Source of the DNA: Anthoceros angustus
Taxonomy: Eukaryota; Streptophyta; Anthocerotopsida; Anthocerotales; Anthocerotaceae
NCBI GenBank assembly: GCA_010909165.1
Contig: MU008161.1
Location: forward strand, 558,001 to 622,000
Reading direction: 5' to 3'
DNA: 64,000 bases
Under the pieces are notes generated by a model. The model had not been told where the DNA came from, searched no databases, and saw only the letters and a list, made by a program, of their open reading frames with translations. This document shows positions 1 to 11,261 of the stretch, one piece after another. Position 1 is the first letter of the stretch; the number at the start of each line of letters is the position of its first letter. A program made the translations under genes and the position numbers.

Positions 1-180
1 AAGCATAGTCGGACACGACGAGCGCGTCACCCCGCACATCCGGAACCCCAGCCATCTCTGCTGCTCTTTCATTCACCTGCAAGCGCGGGAACCAATTTCA
101 GTCCCCGCGCTGCGCAGATCTGTTGTCTGCGCCGGTTTCCAGCATCCCACTCGAAATTCCAGCGCAAAAAACGGACTCAC

Positions 181-498
181 ATGCAGCTGAAGATGCGCCA
201 TCCAAAAAAGAGTGGAGGAAGAGCCCCCGATGTGGCGAAACGCCATGCTGAAAAGCGGCGCTCCAGGAGTGCCTTCGATCATGTCCAGTACCCATGCCCC
301 CATGGCTTGCGTCATCCAAGCCTGTCCATGCTCCGCAGCGCAGCCCCATTCCACCTGCTGCGGCACCTGCAGCTTCAGGAGCGGCTGGTGAGGTGCCGCA
401 GGTATCAGAGTGGCCCGCATGGCGTCCAAAGGCGCAAAATCATAGCCACCGCTGTTGTTGTAGCCCTCCCGCACGCTCAATTCCACACACCATTGCAC
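181..498 (-). CDS. Exon of an unrecognised gene, partial (continues beyond the left edge)
   Basis: An open minus-strand frame of about 106 codons runs from a stop-bounded start near 498 to a good splice donor (CAT followed by GTGAGT) at 181/180. The first in-frame ATG lies at about 417 (residues MRATLIPAAP); the frame upstream of it lacks an ATG, so either the protein begins at 417 or an upstream exon exists. The peptide is rich in A, L, Q and W, with the segment MGAWVLDMIEGTPGAPLFS and then a stretch FRHIGGSSSTLFWMAHLQL. I do not recognise the family. The codon composition (GC-rich third positions) and the donor site favour a real exon, but the rest of the gene lies outside the window. Confidence 0.4.
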
Positions 499-2227
499 AC
501 CATGGAGTCCGCTTCACAGCAGACAGGCAAACACGATCCGCGGGCGCCAGGCCCTACCACTTCACCCGGCTCCCAGTAGGGAGCCCAAATGCGACTGATG
601 CCACAGCCCACTCTCTCACAGCACACCGGGCTCGGCCGTGCTGAGATAGCGTGTGCTCCATTGCATCATCCAGACGGGCACGATTAACAATCGAAAGAGA
701 AAATACTTAACATGTAGACACTGATGAGTAGGTACGACGGGCCTAAAGGCATAAAGAATCGTTCGACGACAAGGATGCGCGTAACGTCACTACCTACGTA
801 CGAAGGGCAGAGTCTGAAAATTGCCCTTGCGAACCAAAATTGTCCATGCTTTCGGTTTCATATCCGTCGTTTGCACAAAGACATGCGACGCAGCCGTTGC
901 TGCTGGACCCGATTCACTGAAGGAAGAACACCCACGGGCCGATGGCCAACGGATAAGACACAAGAGGCTCTGAACCGCGGGTTTCGACGACGAGCACCTC
1001 GGACCTACATGTCATTGTGGACAAAAAGCTTTAGATGCGGAGGGCAAGGGCAAACAACCATCTGCTAGCTTCGAAGGGGTTGCGGAGGAGGGCCTTACAG
1101 TAGGAGGAAGCCACACTTGCCAAGCTCATGCTCCTCGGCTGCCAACTAGGTTCGACAGGATGGACTGGCTGACTTCGCTTCTAGCGTAACCGCAGGATCA
1201 ACGAGATCGATAGGGCAAATCCGCATGGGCAAACCAGTGGTGGAATAACAGTCTCTTCCTGCCCCAAAGCCACCATCTAGGTCCGCCTACGGCCTTTCTG
1301 GTTCGCAACAATCCTGCCAGAGTCCCAGGAGGGAGGATCAGTGAGGATGCGACCTTCCTCATAACAGAAACTCCAGCATGAAACAATTTAAGAAGGACAG
1401 CCACAACCGTGGCTGGGAATCAATGTTAGCAGTATTGCCACCTACCGCATAGGGAAAACTAGAAAGTCCTAGAGGCTTAACCCAGGATGAACTAACAATT
1501 CTTGGCAGAATGGATGTACAATGATCCACTTAATGCTCCGTCACTTACAATACCCAAAAAGCACTAACGCATTAGCTCTTCCGCTTTTCTGAAGAACTAA
1601 CACACCCAGGATATACTAGCAGCCCAAGCCGAAGAGGTCAGAACTCACTGGTCTGCTAGCTGCCCCACCCCACATGGAATACAGACACCACCCTTTGATC
1701 GCAATCTCTCCCAGGGGCACAGTCTCGACCAGGCAATCAAGCACCAATCCCAAAAGAACGACACTGCACCCTTTCTTTCAAAGCACATTCATGACACTAC
1801 GAAGAGGAGAAAAGGGAGCAGACATCAACAGGTCAGAAGAGAGCTAAAGTTCTATACCTCCTACAGCATCAGCAGGCTACATGTGCAAAGTGTGACAAAG
1901 AGCAAAGCTTTTAATGTCCATCAAATGGACAAAGAGAACATAGCTAGGCTTCAAGAAACCCAATCACAACACATCTGCTAATCGGGCTCTAGCATTTGCT
2001 GCTGGAGATCCCACATTGTGCACATACATACTATTTCTGCAAAAAAAAAGTGCAGAATACATAGCACAAACGGACAAACAAAGCTGAATGCATTTCACTA
2101 GCGTACTTTCCAGCCCTGTAAAGAGGCCTAAGCCACAGATCCTAGTGCCAGAATCTCCCCAACAGCAGCTCTGACAGCCACACCTCCTGCATGCGATGGT
2201 ACTCCAATGCGCAGCCAAAAGAGGGGC
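499..2227. other. Intergenic, no gene recognised
   Basis: Between the left partial gene and the 3' end of the histone deacetylase there are only short, unconvincing frames. The segment probably contains the 5' UTR and promoter of the left gene (to about 720) and the 3' UTR of the deacetylase (about 1950-2227). No repeat, RNA gene or conserved domain was seen. Confidence 0.5.
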
Positions 2228-5200
2228 TCAATCTGTACCTTTCTTGCCTGGCAATGATTCGCAGCCTGGAGGGATCTCCAGCTTTGGCCAGAAGGCTGCC
2301 TGTGCTCGTATAGCTTCACAGACGGCCTGCTTTCCTTCTGCACTAGGCTTCAGAGTATCCAAAATAGGAGTAGGGCAATCACCAAGCAGGACCTGCCGAA
2401 CGTGCAAACTGAGAACAGCATCCAAGATTACATAAAATGCCTCCAAATCAACCATCACAGCAGGCTTACCTTCACGACAGCCACCGCTGAGTCGGATATG
2501 GAAACAAGGTTATACCTGCCACAGATTCACAGGTGTACATGAGATGACACAGTGAGAGGGAGAAAGCTGTCATGTAACACAGGCCCACCTACAGAAAGTG
2601 AAGCAATGCATGAGTATACAGTGACTCACCCTCCTTCTAAAACCAGAAGCATTTTGCCTCCTGATAGAGAGCTTAACAGCTGAGTCATCTGAGCAAAACC
2701 AGTAGGCGAAACCTGCCCCATGAACAACGATATCACATTCGCAAGTACTTATGACAGAGGAAACACAATGGCAACCTCAGCCATAGCAAACGCCAGACAG
2801 ACACCAGCTCCATTTATCAGCCTTCATTCAACAAAAAGACAGAAAAAATGATACCTTGCACTTTCCTAAAAGATCCCCAGCAGCAGCATCAAAGCCAGCG
2901 GAAACAACCGTGATGTCCGGGGCAAACTCCTGGGCTGCAGGAGCACACAAGTGTGAACATCCGAGAACGATTAGAAAATCCAAAAATCACAACACCCAAG
3001 ACTTTTGTATGGTACCTATTGGCATAACAATATGCTGGAAAGCAAAAATGTAGTCATCATCTTCAACATTGTCATGAGGCCACGGAATATTCACTGAAAA
3101 TCCAGCACCAGGCCCGTCGCCAACCTGCTCCATGGCATCAAACATACAGCCAATTATGAACAACAGTTCTTCTTCAAAATAAGCACAACATATTGAGCAC
3201 AAGAATAGTATATGATTTACCTCAGCTGCAAATCCAGAGTGAGGATAAAAGTCCCCCCTGTGCAATGAAATGAAGAGAACCTACACAAACAGAAAACATT
3301 CCGTTGGTAAGCCCCAGAATCGATGGGGTACTTAGGCAGTCACACATCAAAACACTCACAGTTGGATCAGACCAAAAGATCTCTTGCGTCCCATTCCCAT
3401 GATGAACATCCTGTGAAGTCCAATCCGCTTGCATTAGACAGAAACCCTCTTCCCATCAGTACAGGCACTGAAAACGGGAAAACAAAAGTGGCAAGAACTA
3501 GCTAAATGAGCTGCTCACCCAATCAAGAATCAAAACCTTCTTGGCACCTGCTTTCTGGGCCGCCCTTGTTGCCACAGCAGCATTATTGTGAAAACAAAAA
3601 CCCTGAGCCTTATGCAATGACGCATGATGTCCAGGAGGTCTCACCTGACAATAACAGAATTGGCCAAAGAGACTATAAGCTGAACTACAGTGCTAGCATT
3701 TCACTGCCAGATTGTCCTCATACAACAATATCTGCCTGGTCCAACTTACCAAGGCAAAACCATTCTGATAACGTCCATTCACAATGTCCATGGCCATGGC
3801 TGCACATGTGCCCGCAGCCAACCTTGCTGCCAGGGGCGTGTGCTCAGTAGCATAAGTGTCGTCAGGAAGATTTGCTCTGTTGATGGAACACTCCAACCAT
3901 CAATACTGTACTAGAGGCATTCCTCCTGAGGAGACGTATTCAGGTGAACAGCGTCTACAGTTGAGTATACCTTTTAATGTTTTCCCAGCACGTCAACGAC
4001 CGAATCTTGTTGACGAGCTTTTCCGTATGCACCTGCATAGTAAATGAAACTGAGAAAAACACGACCTAGCAATCTAATCAGTCAACATAGGAGGAAAGCG
4101 AAAGTAAGGTACAGAGCAGCTGAAGGCCAAGCAGCCCGTACTAACTACAGTTCACAGAGCACATACCATCTTAAGCTCATCACGAGTAGCCTCCCGAGAA
4201 GGAACAAGTACACAACGTCTCAGCAGACCTGAAGAATAAATAGATCTCTGAGTAACTCAGTGAAGCAAAAGGAGTATCTGAAAATAAGAACAGGCACTGG
4301 ACACACACCTTCAACCGCCAATGTATCCATGATCCACCGAAGGCGGTCAGGCCTCTCAGGGTGCAAGCTCTTTCCCCTTCCAGCAAGCTCCTGGAAGATA
4401 TGCTGCTACGTCAGCACAAGTGGTGATAGTTTTCTTCCCTACGGCCAATACATCGTGCTTCCAGCAGTCGTAAGAGAGATGGGGAGACTATTCACCTGCT
4501 TCTCATGCTTTAACATGCGTCTATCATAAGAAATTGCAGTTCGACTCCGCAGGGGAGCATCACCTGATGACACTCGTCCAAACAAGGTAGCAAGTCAGTT
4601 ACCGCCAAACCAGTAGGCCCCTCTCAACAACCAGCACATACACACAAGCAGGGTGACAATGCCACCTTCAGCACTTGCAACCATTTCCTGAAAGCTCCCT
4701 GAAGGCATCACACAACGGTACAGGGAGACTGGCTGCACCAAACAAAGCCTTCACAGACGATTCCAGCTCACACAATGAAGGCAAACGGGGAAAACGCTAC
4801 CTCCAGCACTCAGATCATAGCATTCAATCTCTGCTCCCACACCAGCCCCCGCTGCTACAACATGGAGTGCCTCATTTACGCCTCTCTTGCGGAAGAAGTT
4901 AAAGTCCCAGGGCTCCTGGCAACCCTGGAATGAATGTCAGAAGCAAAAGCCAGGAAACATGATGTCAGAAACAATGACCAGGAACCCAATGCCCAAACTC
5001 CAACATCGCTGAACAAAAATTCCAGCACCACGTACCGCACAAACTCTCTCGTCCTTGTCCTTCCACCGTTCCTCCAGACAATTAATGCAGACGCGTCCAC
5101 GCCCCAGCGAAATATTGCTGATTCCGGCTCCCGTCGTTTCCAGCGTATCCGGATTGTGCAGCAGCCCAACCCAATTGCTCTGCGGGCGGTCGTCATCGCT

Positions 5201-5428
5201 GTCGCTAGCGCCATCGCCAGCACCAGCACTGACACCGACACCGTCGGCAGGTTCATACTCACTCGGGAACGAGTTGCCACCAGTAGCTAGGGGCGAAACA
5301 TTTTGGATATCCCTTTTACCCAGGGTTTGCGGTATGGTTTCCTCTGAGACTCTCTCCTTTTTCTCCGCAGGCTGAGACTGCTCACCAGACCTCTCATCAG
5401 CAGGCACCACCATAGTGGCAGGCGACAT
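2228..5428 (-). CDS. HDA15: Class II histone deacetylase, HDA15-like
   Basis: Zn-dependent lysine deacetylase of the RPD3/HDA1 superfamily, expected to act on nuclear histones. Fifteen exons can be joined in phase (high to low): 5428-5036, 4924-4801, 4563-4496, 4390-4309, 4228-4167, 4032-3971, 3876-3750, 3644-3519, 3410-3360, 3280-3221, 3124-3016, 2934-2855, 2712-2630, 2515-2470, 2392-2228, giving 545 residues. The catalytic hallmarks are present: [16 protein letters not shown] (catalytic His pair), [11 protein letters not shown] and [10 protein letters not shown] (metal ligands), and LEGGYNL (catalytic Tyr). The wording [14 protein letters not shown]-like, HNNAAVA and DYIFAFQH fits plant HDA15 better than HDA5/HDA18. 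The N-terminal 170 residues carry a C-x2-C-x12-C-x2-C cluster split over exons 1 and 2, in the place where HDA15 has a RanBP2-type finger. The ATG at 5428 is the first in frame (upstream codons are non-ATG). The loop after SLHRGDFYP is about three residues shorter than in HDA15. Confidence 0.9.
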
Positions 5429-6651
5429 CCGAGAACGCTCGCCCGCTGTTCGCGGTGACACTGCCGAGGCCCGCCTTCCTGTTCACATACGCAGAGCAAT
5501 TTAGCTTTTCGATTACTCGGAGTCTTAACTCCTCCACCCTACCACATTCAAACCAACCATCCTCCTCCATATCACTCACTCACACACACTTAAAAGTGCT
5601 CTTAGGTTCAAGTTCAAGTTCAAGTTCAAATCTATGGATAATGTCTCCCGCTCCGCACGAGAGAGTCTCTTAGACTACCTACCTAAATGATCAACCATCA
5701 GCCTGCACACAAAGGTTATGCATTCCTTTCAACCATCTGCATTAAGTAAACTATAAAAAACAGAGATACATTATATGCCGACGGTGCATGTGAAGGTTAT
5801 GGCGACGAGACCACATCTAAGTGAAGAAATAGATCAATAGAAGTACTTATGTTCATATCTATCCAAAGAATTAAAGATTTATACTATTTAGAACCAATGT
5901 CGTGGTGACATGCTTGTCCTCAAGGACAAGCTTAGAGTCACTCTCACTTTCAACCAGCAATCCTTCAAGTATTGTCTACGTGAAACACCTAATGTTTCAA
6001 TTTCTACTACTGGCATAAACATGGTGGCAATTAGCTTAAAGATTTTTCAGTGAAACTGTCTTGCTGTAAATCTTATATCTAATGAAAAATTAAAACAAAC
6101 TAATTTTAGCGTTAGCATGAGATAATACATTGTATAGCTTCTAGTGAAACAGAATTAAAATAGTATTATCATCTATGATATAAAAGTAATATGTGCTACA
6201 TCTCTCACCTGATTTAGGATCTCTTATCCTTGACGAACTCGTGTATCGATCTCTTTTAGGCGGTATTGCAGAGCTCCTTCTTGTGCGTTTCATGGTGGGA
6301 TTGCTTTGAGAAATCCAAAATAACAAACAAAAACCATCACGATGTTGTCTTAATATCCGTGGCAACGAACATGATGCATGATATTATACAAGCAGGAAAA
6401 GCATTACACACTATGTCACACTAGGTTTCCTAAAAACTATCAAACTATTGAATAATTAAGTTTCCTAAAATCTTTCGAACTATTGAACAATTAAGAACTG
6501 GCATAGTTGACTTGACTACTAGCCAGAAAATAAGTCCATAAGAAAGATGATGCTTGAAGACTGGTGAATGAGAATAATAGTATCAATGATGCAACACACA
6601 AAAGTTTACGCATCTACCTAAGAATACAAAATATTAAAGGAAGGCCTCGTG

Positions 6652-6900
6652 CTGAAACTAGCTAGCCCCAACCCCATAGGAGTAAGGATCGACCTTAGAT
6701 CTCACATGAGGAAAACTAGCGGCCCCCATAGCACTGGGGACTGCCCCTAAGTCTCACACAAGGGAAACTGGTGCGCCCCATAGCCAGAGCGATTGCCCTG
6801 AGGTCTCTCACGAGGAAAGCAACGCGCCCCATAGCCAGAGGGACTGCCCTGAGATCTCTCACGAGGGAAAGCAACGCGCCCCTCAGCAGCGGGGGACTGA
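6652..6900. repeat. Degenerate tandem repeat, about 60-65 bp unit, 4 copies
   Basis: Four imperfect units follow each other. Each has a core GCGCCCCATAGCC, then a GGGACTGCCC-like block, then TCTCACGAGGAAA-like text. The last two units are nearly identical and the first is most diverged. No coding potential was seen. Confidence 0.7.
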
Positions 6901-7116
6901 ACTTCTTCGAGCCTAATAACCTACCAAGGGCCTATGAACGAGTCTCATAGCAACATGACTGACCCTTTTCGAGCCTAAGAACACAATACTGAGGGATAGG
7001 GCTCAAAGTCATGATGCAAATCCAAAGCTTTGTAAGGTTACTTAAGAAGCCAATGATGCTTGAACAATACAGGTGCTAGTATAGTAGTTAGGATAAAGCT
7101 TTCCACTGAAGGAGGC

Positions 7117-7260
7117 GATGCAAGTTAGAAACATGTTGTTACATAGCTACAGGTGCCTCCGAGGATGCAAGTTAGAAACATGTTGTTACATAGCTACAGG
7201 TGCCTCCGAGGATGCAAGTTAGAAACATGATGTTGTTACATAGCTACAGGTACCTCCGAG
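7117..7260. repeat. 47-bp tandem repeat, 3 copies
   Basis: Units at 7117-7163, 7164-7210 and 7211-7260. The first two are identical. The third has a 3-bp insertion (ATG) and one substitution. Each unit begins GATGCAAGTTAGAAACATG and ends CCTCCGAG. The near identity suggests a recent local duplication. Confidence 0.9.
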
Positions 7261-7354
7261 TCCCACGCTCTGAATCTATCTGGCCCAAGATCACCTCACA
7301 AACAGCACCCAGAGGAAGGCGTCGCACCCACGCACGAGGAAAACCAGCGCGGCC

Positions 7355-7450
7355 CTGAGAGAAAGGGCAAGCGCAAAGCCTAGAAACCCCTACAACAGGG
7401 CCTCAGACTAGCGCAAAGCCTAGGAATCCTACACCGAGGGCCTCGCGCAA
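7355..7450. repeat. Short tandem repeat around GCGCAAAGCCTAG
   Basis: Two to three imperfect copies of a unit of about 45 bp, each with GCGCAAAGCCTAG, a CCTACA stretch and then GGGCCTC. It lies in the same repeat-rich intergenic stretch as the 47-bp tandem repeat. Confidence 0.5.
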
Positions 7451-7910
7451 AGGGAGCTCGCACAAGGCAAACCCGCGCACTCCACAAAGTGCCGAGAGTC
7501 AAAAGATCAAACAAGACTTAGACTTCTAAGCTTTTATCCTCTACAGAAGGTGACATCTATGAAGTCAAAACATTCCGAGGCAAAATCTCCTCGAACATAG
7601 AACACGGGCAAGACAAAACATCTCGAGGCAAGAATAAAAACACCCTCGAAGTGGATATGCTCATGCCCCATGAAATAAATGCAGTCATGTATCATTGAAA
7701 TAACGTAATCATGGTCACAACATGAATACGCTTGTTAAATGATATTGTAAATAAATGTTATCAATGTTATAGATAATGATCTTACAGATAAATCTTATCA
7801 ATATTTCACATATCTTATCTTATCATACACTTTAAAACTAAAATACTAGCGAGACAAAATATCTAGAGAATGAAATAGAAATCAACATTATGATTCTCTA
7901 AAAATGAGTA

Positions 7911-8022
7911 TGAGCATTGCGAGAATCGAACTCGCGTCCTTTAGGGTGCATGAGGATACATACCTACTCGTTTCCTCATGATCATTGTGAACCCTAACAT
8001 CCTACCACTGGACCAAATGCTC
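7911..8022 (-). tRNA. tRNA-like Pol III gene with an intron of about 40 nt, anticodon uncertain (UCA best fit)
   Basis: Read on the minus strand, a perfect 7-bp acceptor stem pairs GAGCATT with AATGCTC, followed by discriminator A. The D arm (GTCC AGTGGTA GGAT) matches the A box. The T arm (GCGAG TTCGATT CTCGC) is a perfect 5-bp stem and matches the B box. The anticodon stem is TTAGG/CCTAA. Between its halves lies an extra segment of about 40 nt with its own 8-bp hairpin (CATGAGGA/TCCTCATG), as expected for an intron after position 37. With canonical spacing the anticodon reads UCA; a one-base shift of the stem would give CAC (Val). A TTTTT run 7 bases downstream (7904-7900) is a good Pol III terminator. 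The body resembles tRNA-Gly in the D arm. It could be a decayed tRNA or a tRNA-derived SINE head rather than a working gene. Confidence 0.7.
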
Positions 8023-8565
8023 AACCTTGTGATATAAAGATTCATTAATATTTTTTCTCTACTGGTACATAAGATTGAAGCTATGCTTATCGTATGATCG
8101 AACCATATGATCGAAATTGTGTATGTAGCGAGTCAAAGTAGGAGAAGGAGAAGCGTACCTATCACCTATTACGAAAGAAAGAGGCGGGTCGGAATTGGCA
8201 CACAAATCCCCAATGTGAGCATTTTATTTGGTAAATGTGCAGGTGTAGAGTATTATGAGGGGCGGAAGGAGAGGGTTGTTGGCCCACGTCCTCCTTCCAA
8301 CGCTCTGGTTTGCGTTGTTTGCTTCCCTCTCTCCGCTCGCCAGGCAGAGCGAGGTCGAGGCGGCCAGTGCACTCGTGGCGCCAGGAATGCCCCCGGGCGT
8401 CAGTAACCTGCCCACGCCACGGCCACAGCATCGATCGCTGCCCCGCCTCAGATCTGGCACTTCGTTCCTTCACGATCCGCCCAACGCCGCATTCCAGCTG
8501 ACTTGGCTGGGATTTTAGACCGTGGGGGTGTGATCGAGGGAGCCAATTCTGCAATTCCGCCGGCC

Positions 8566-10654
8566 ATGGCGAGGCGCTTCTGCCTTGTGTCGCTGCCGCT
8601 GCAGGGCTCCGCCAATGAAACGTGGACCACGCTCCAGCAGACCCTGTCAACGATTGCTTTCGACACGCCCAACTACAGAGTGAGACGGTGCCTGCGGGTG
8701 CTGCAGACCTACTGGATGTGCACACATTGTGTTGGGGTGTGTTAATTTGCTCGCGATTTGCTTCACATGGCTTGTGCTGCTGCTGCAGCTCCGGATACCC
8801 GATCTGAGGGTGGGGACTCTGGACTCTCTGCTGTCGCTCACTGACGATATGCACAAGGTCGGTGGTGCTGCCGGTGTCTGTGTTTCTGTGTTTTTTTCTC
8901 CGCTTCTGGGTATGGGAGAGGGTGGATGGGTGGGGGGAAGGGGCTGATGTCGTCGTCGTTGCTTGCGGCGCAGGCGAGCTCGATGGTGGAGGGAGTCGCG
9001 CATAAATTGCGTCGCCAGATTGAGGACTTCCAGAGACTGGACGCAGGTGCTGAGTCGACTGCCTTGACTGTCAATGGAGTCCCTATTGATACTTACATCA
9101 CCGGGTTGGTAAACTTGCTAGTGATCTGGCATCCATTTGTCTGCTGTCTGGAGTGTTGTGTTGACCGGCCGTTGGGTGGGGTTCTGGTTCTCAGCTTCAC
9201 ATGGGATGAGGCCAAGTATCCGGTCGTGAGTCCACTGAGAGAGATAGTGGACGCAATCCACAAGAATGTGGCAGAGCTTGACGATGACATGAAGGTGATG
9301 GCCCGTCCAGATTTTCTGCTGTTGATGACCTACAGACTTTGGCGCACCAGTATTCTGATTGGCTACTTGTGGAAGCACAGGTCCGAGTTGCTGAGGCGGG
9401 TGGTGTGAAGAGCCAACTGAATGCCCTGAGCCGCAAGCAAACTGGCAGGTAGCTATCTACTGTCATCTGGACTGACAGTTGCGCAAATCTCAAACAATGT
9501 CAACAGCCTGTGGTGTCGAAGTGTCTCACTGTTTACCTGACATGGATGCAGTCTGCTTGTGCGGGACCTTTCAGCATACATCAAGGCCAATGATGTGGTC
9601 AATTCTGAGAATCTCACTACGCTCTTGGTGATTGTCCCAAAGTTTTCACAGAAGGAGTGGATAGCGAGTTACGAGACCTTATCCCAGTGGGTGGTACTGA
9701 ACATCTTTACCTTTCAACTTGCTCGTTATCAAAATCACTCAGCCAGTTGTACTGTTCTGAAGCTAACACCTGTTGTGCAATGCGTGGTGTTCAAGGTTCC
9801 TCGGTCATCAAAGTTGTTGTTGGAAGAAAATGATTACGCTCTGTATACAGTCACGCTTTTTAAGAAAGTAGCTGACGATTTCAAGGCAGCTTCCCGTGCA
9901 AAGGGCTTCCAAGTAAGCTCACCTTCCCTTGTCTGTTCGGTGTATTTCGACCTGGGAAGTTTTTGTCAGTCACACTAACAAAAGGAGGTAGGTAGGTCCG
10001 CGAATATGCCCATGATCCAGAGGCCCAGGAGAAACAGTCAGCGGAGCTTGTTACTCTCACAAGAGCCCAAAAGAATCTGCAGACTTCGCTAAAAACTTGG
10101 TGTTATGCCAGCTTTGCAGAGGTGCGAATTCTCAGCCTGTCAGCTTCTTGTCTAGCAATGACCTCAGGATAAATGTGTGATGTGTGAAGCTGGCTGGCTT
10201 GTGGGTGCAGACTGTCAAATGTTGGATGCACTTGCTTGCGATTAAACTTTTCGCCGAGAGTATACTCCGATATGGGCTGCCACCAGCATTTGTGGTACGT
10301 CTCGCTTTTTGTCATATTTGCATAAGCGAACAGCACTTTCTGGACCATCAGATTGCTGAACTGTTTGTGAATGTTTTTCTTATATTGCAGGCAGCTGTTA
10401 TAGCCCCAAATCCAAAAAATGAGAAGAAAGTCAGGCAACTTCTTGATCAGCTCTCAGGAACATCCGACAGGTCTGATTCTTTCAATTCTATCTGACTTGG
10501 ATCAGTGCTTCTGCTCGCAATAGGCCCTAACAACGTCTTTTCTGCTATCAGTTCACTCTGGAAAGGAGAATCCGAGGCAGCGCTGGCAGGATTGACTGGT
10601 GGGGAATCTGAAGTTTATCCTTATGTGTCACTAACCATGAACTTAGGTGGTTAG
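8566..10654 (+). CDS. VHA-C: V-type H+-ATPase subunit C
   Basis: Subunit C of the peripheral V1 sector, linking the catalytic head to the stator of the vacuolar/endomembrane proton pump (DET3 in Arabidopsis). Eleven exons join in phase to 377 residues: 8566-8679, 8789-8857, 8974-9104, 9195-9294, 9381-9448, 9552-9693, 9796-9912, 9996-10121, 10211-10294, 10391-10470, 10552-10654. Recognisable family blocks are FDTPNYR, LRVGTLDSLLSL, DEAKYP, LVRDLSAYIK, VPRSSK, DYALYTVTLFKKVAD, AESILRYGLPPAF, KNEKKVRQLL and the terminal YPYVSLTMNLGG. Length and C-terminus match the plant family, so the gene looks complete. The ATG at 8566 sits in a GCCATGG context and starts MARRFCLVSLPLQGS. A CT-rich promoter stretch lies directly upstream. 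Confidence 0.95.
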
Positions 10655-11261
10655 CGGACATGGGAACCGCTGTTCGGTTATGGTGTGATTAGCATCAGGC
10701 TCCCTCGTCATCAGAGATATTCGAGGCTGTTCTTCCTGCAGTGAAGCTAACCGGTTCCTGACCAAATCGGTTTGAAATGATGCTATCGGCCATGTAGAGT
10801 GCAACTTTGGTACATGTATGTAAGCTGACAAATGGCCAATGTGAACATGGTGTGATGCTTGTGGCCTAACGGTTCGGACTGATTCGTGTCCCTTTTGTGA
10901 GCAATCAATTGAGTCCAGGTGTTGACAATTTGCAGTGACACCACCTCCATACACCGCAGTTGTGGGAAAGTCCCTGCTCTTTGACATGCTTCGATGCAAT
11001 CACCTGTTGGATCCATGCAGTTACTTTTGCGGTCTTCTAGAGAATAATCATAGATTCGTTGATACCTTATGTAGCTTTGAAGGCAGGTTGAGAAACTTCC
11101 GGAGCAATTATATACAATTTCTTTCAACTTGAACACCTCGTTGCTAACTCACAGAGGCACACCTCCCTCATACATAATGCTTCTTCAATTTTGCATCAGC
11201 AGTGATTGTGGCAGCAAGGATTACTGCAGGTTGTGTAATTTGCAGGTTTCTTCCGCCAGCC
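10655..11261. other. Intergenic, between VHA-C and the first SURNod19 gene
   Basis: About 600 bases with no convincing frame. It should hold the 3' UTR of VHA-C and the promoter of the downstream gene. No repeat or RNA gene was seen. Confidence 0.5.

Larger units (their letters stand above)
5429..7910. other. AT-rich intergenic region with short tandem repeats
   Basis: The first 250 bases are the likely 5' UTR and promoter of the deacetylase, with CT/CA-rich tracts and a (AAGTTC)n microsatellite at about 5607-5630. The rest is AT-rich and holds no convincing reading frame. It contains the tandem repeats listed separately (6652-6900, 7117-7260, 7355-7450) and otherwise looks like decayed repeat DNA. 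Confidence 0.5.

Noticed and set aside
724-1068. 114-codon plus-strand frame
   Set aside because: Basic, arginine-rich translation without domain, codon bias or splice context; likely chance.
8162-8854. 230-codon minus-strand frame
   Set aside because: Runs antisense over the VHA-C promoter and first two exons and shows no domain or conserved pattern.
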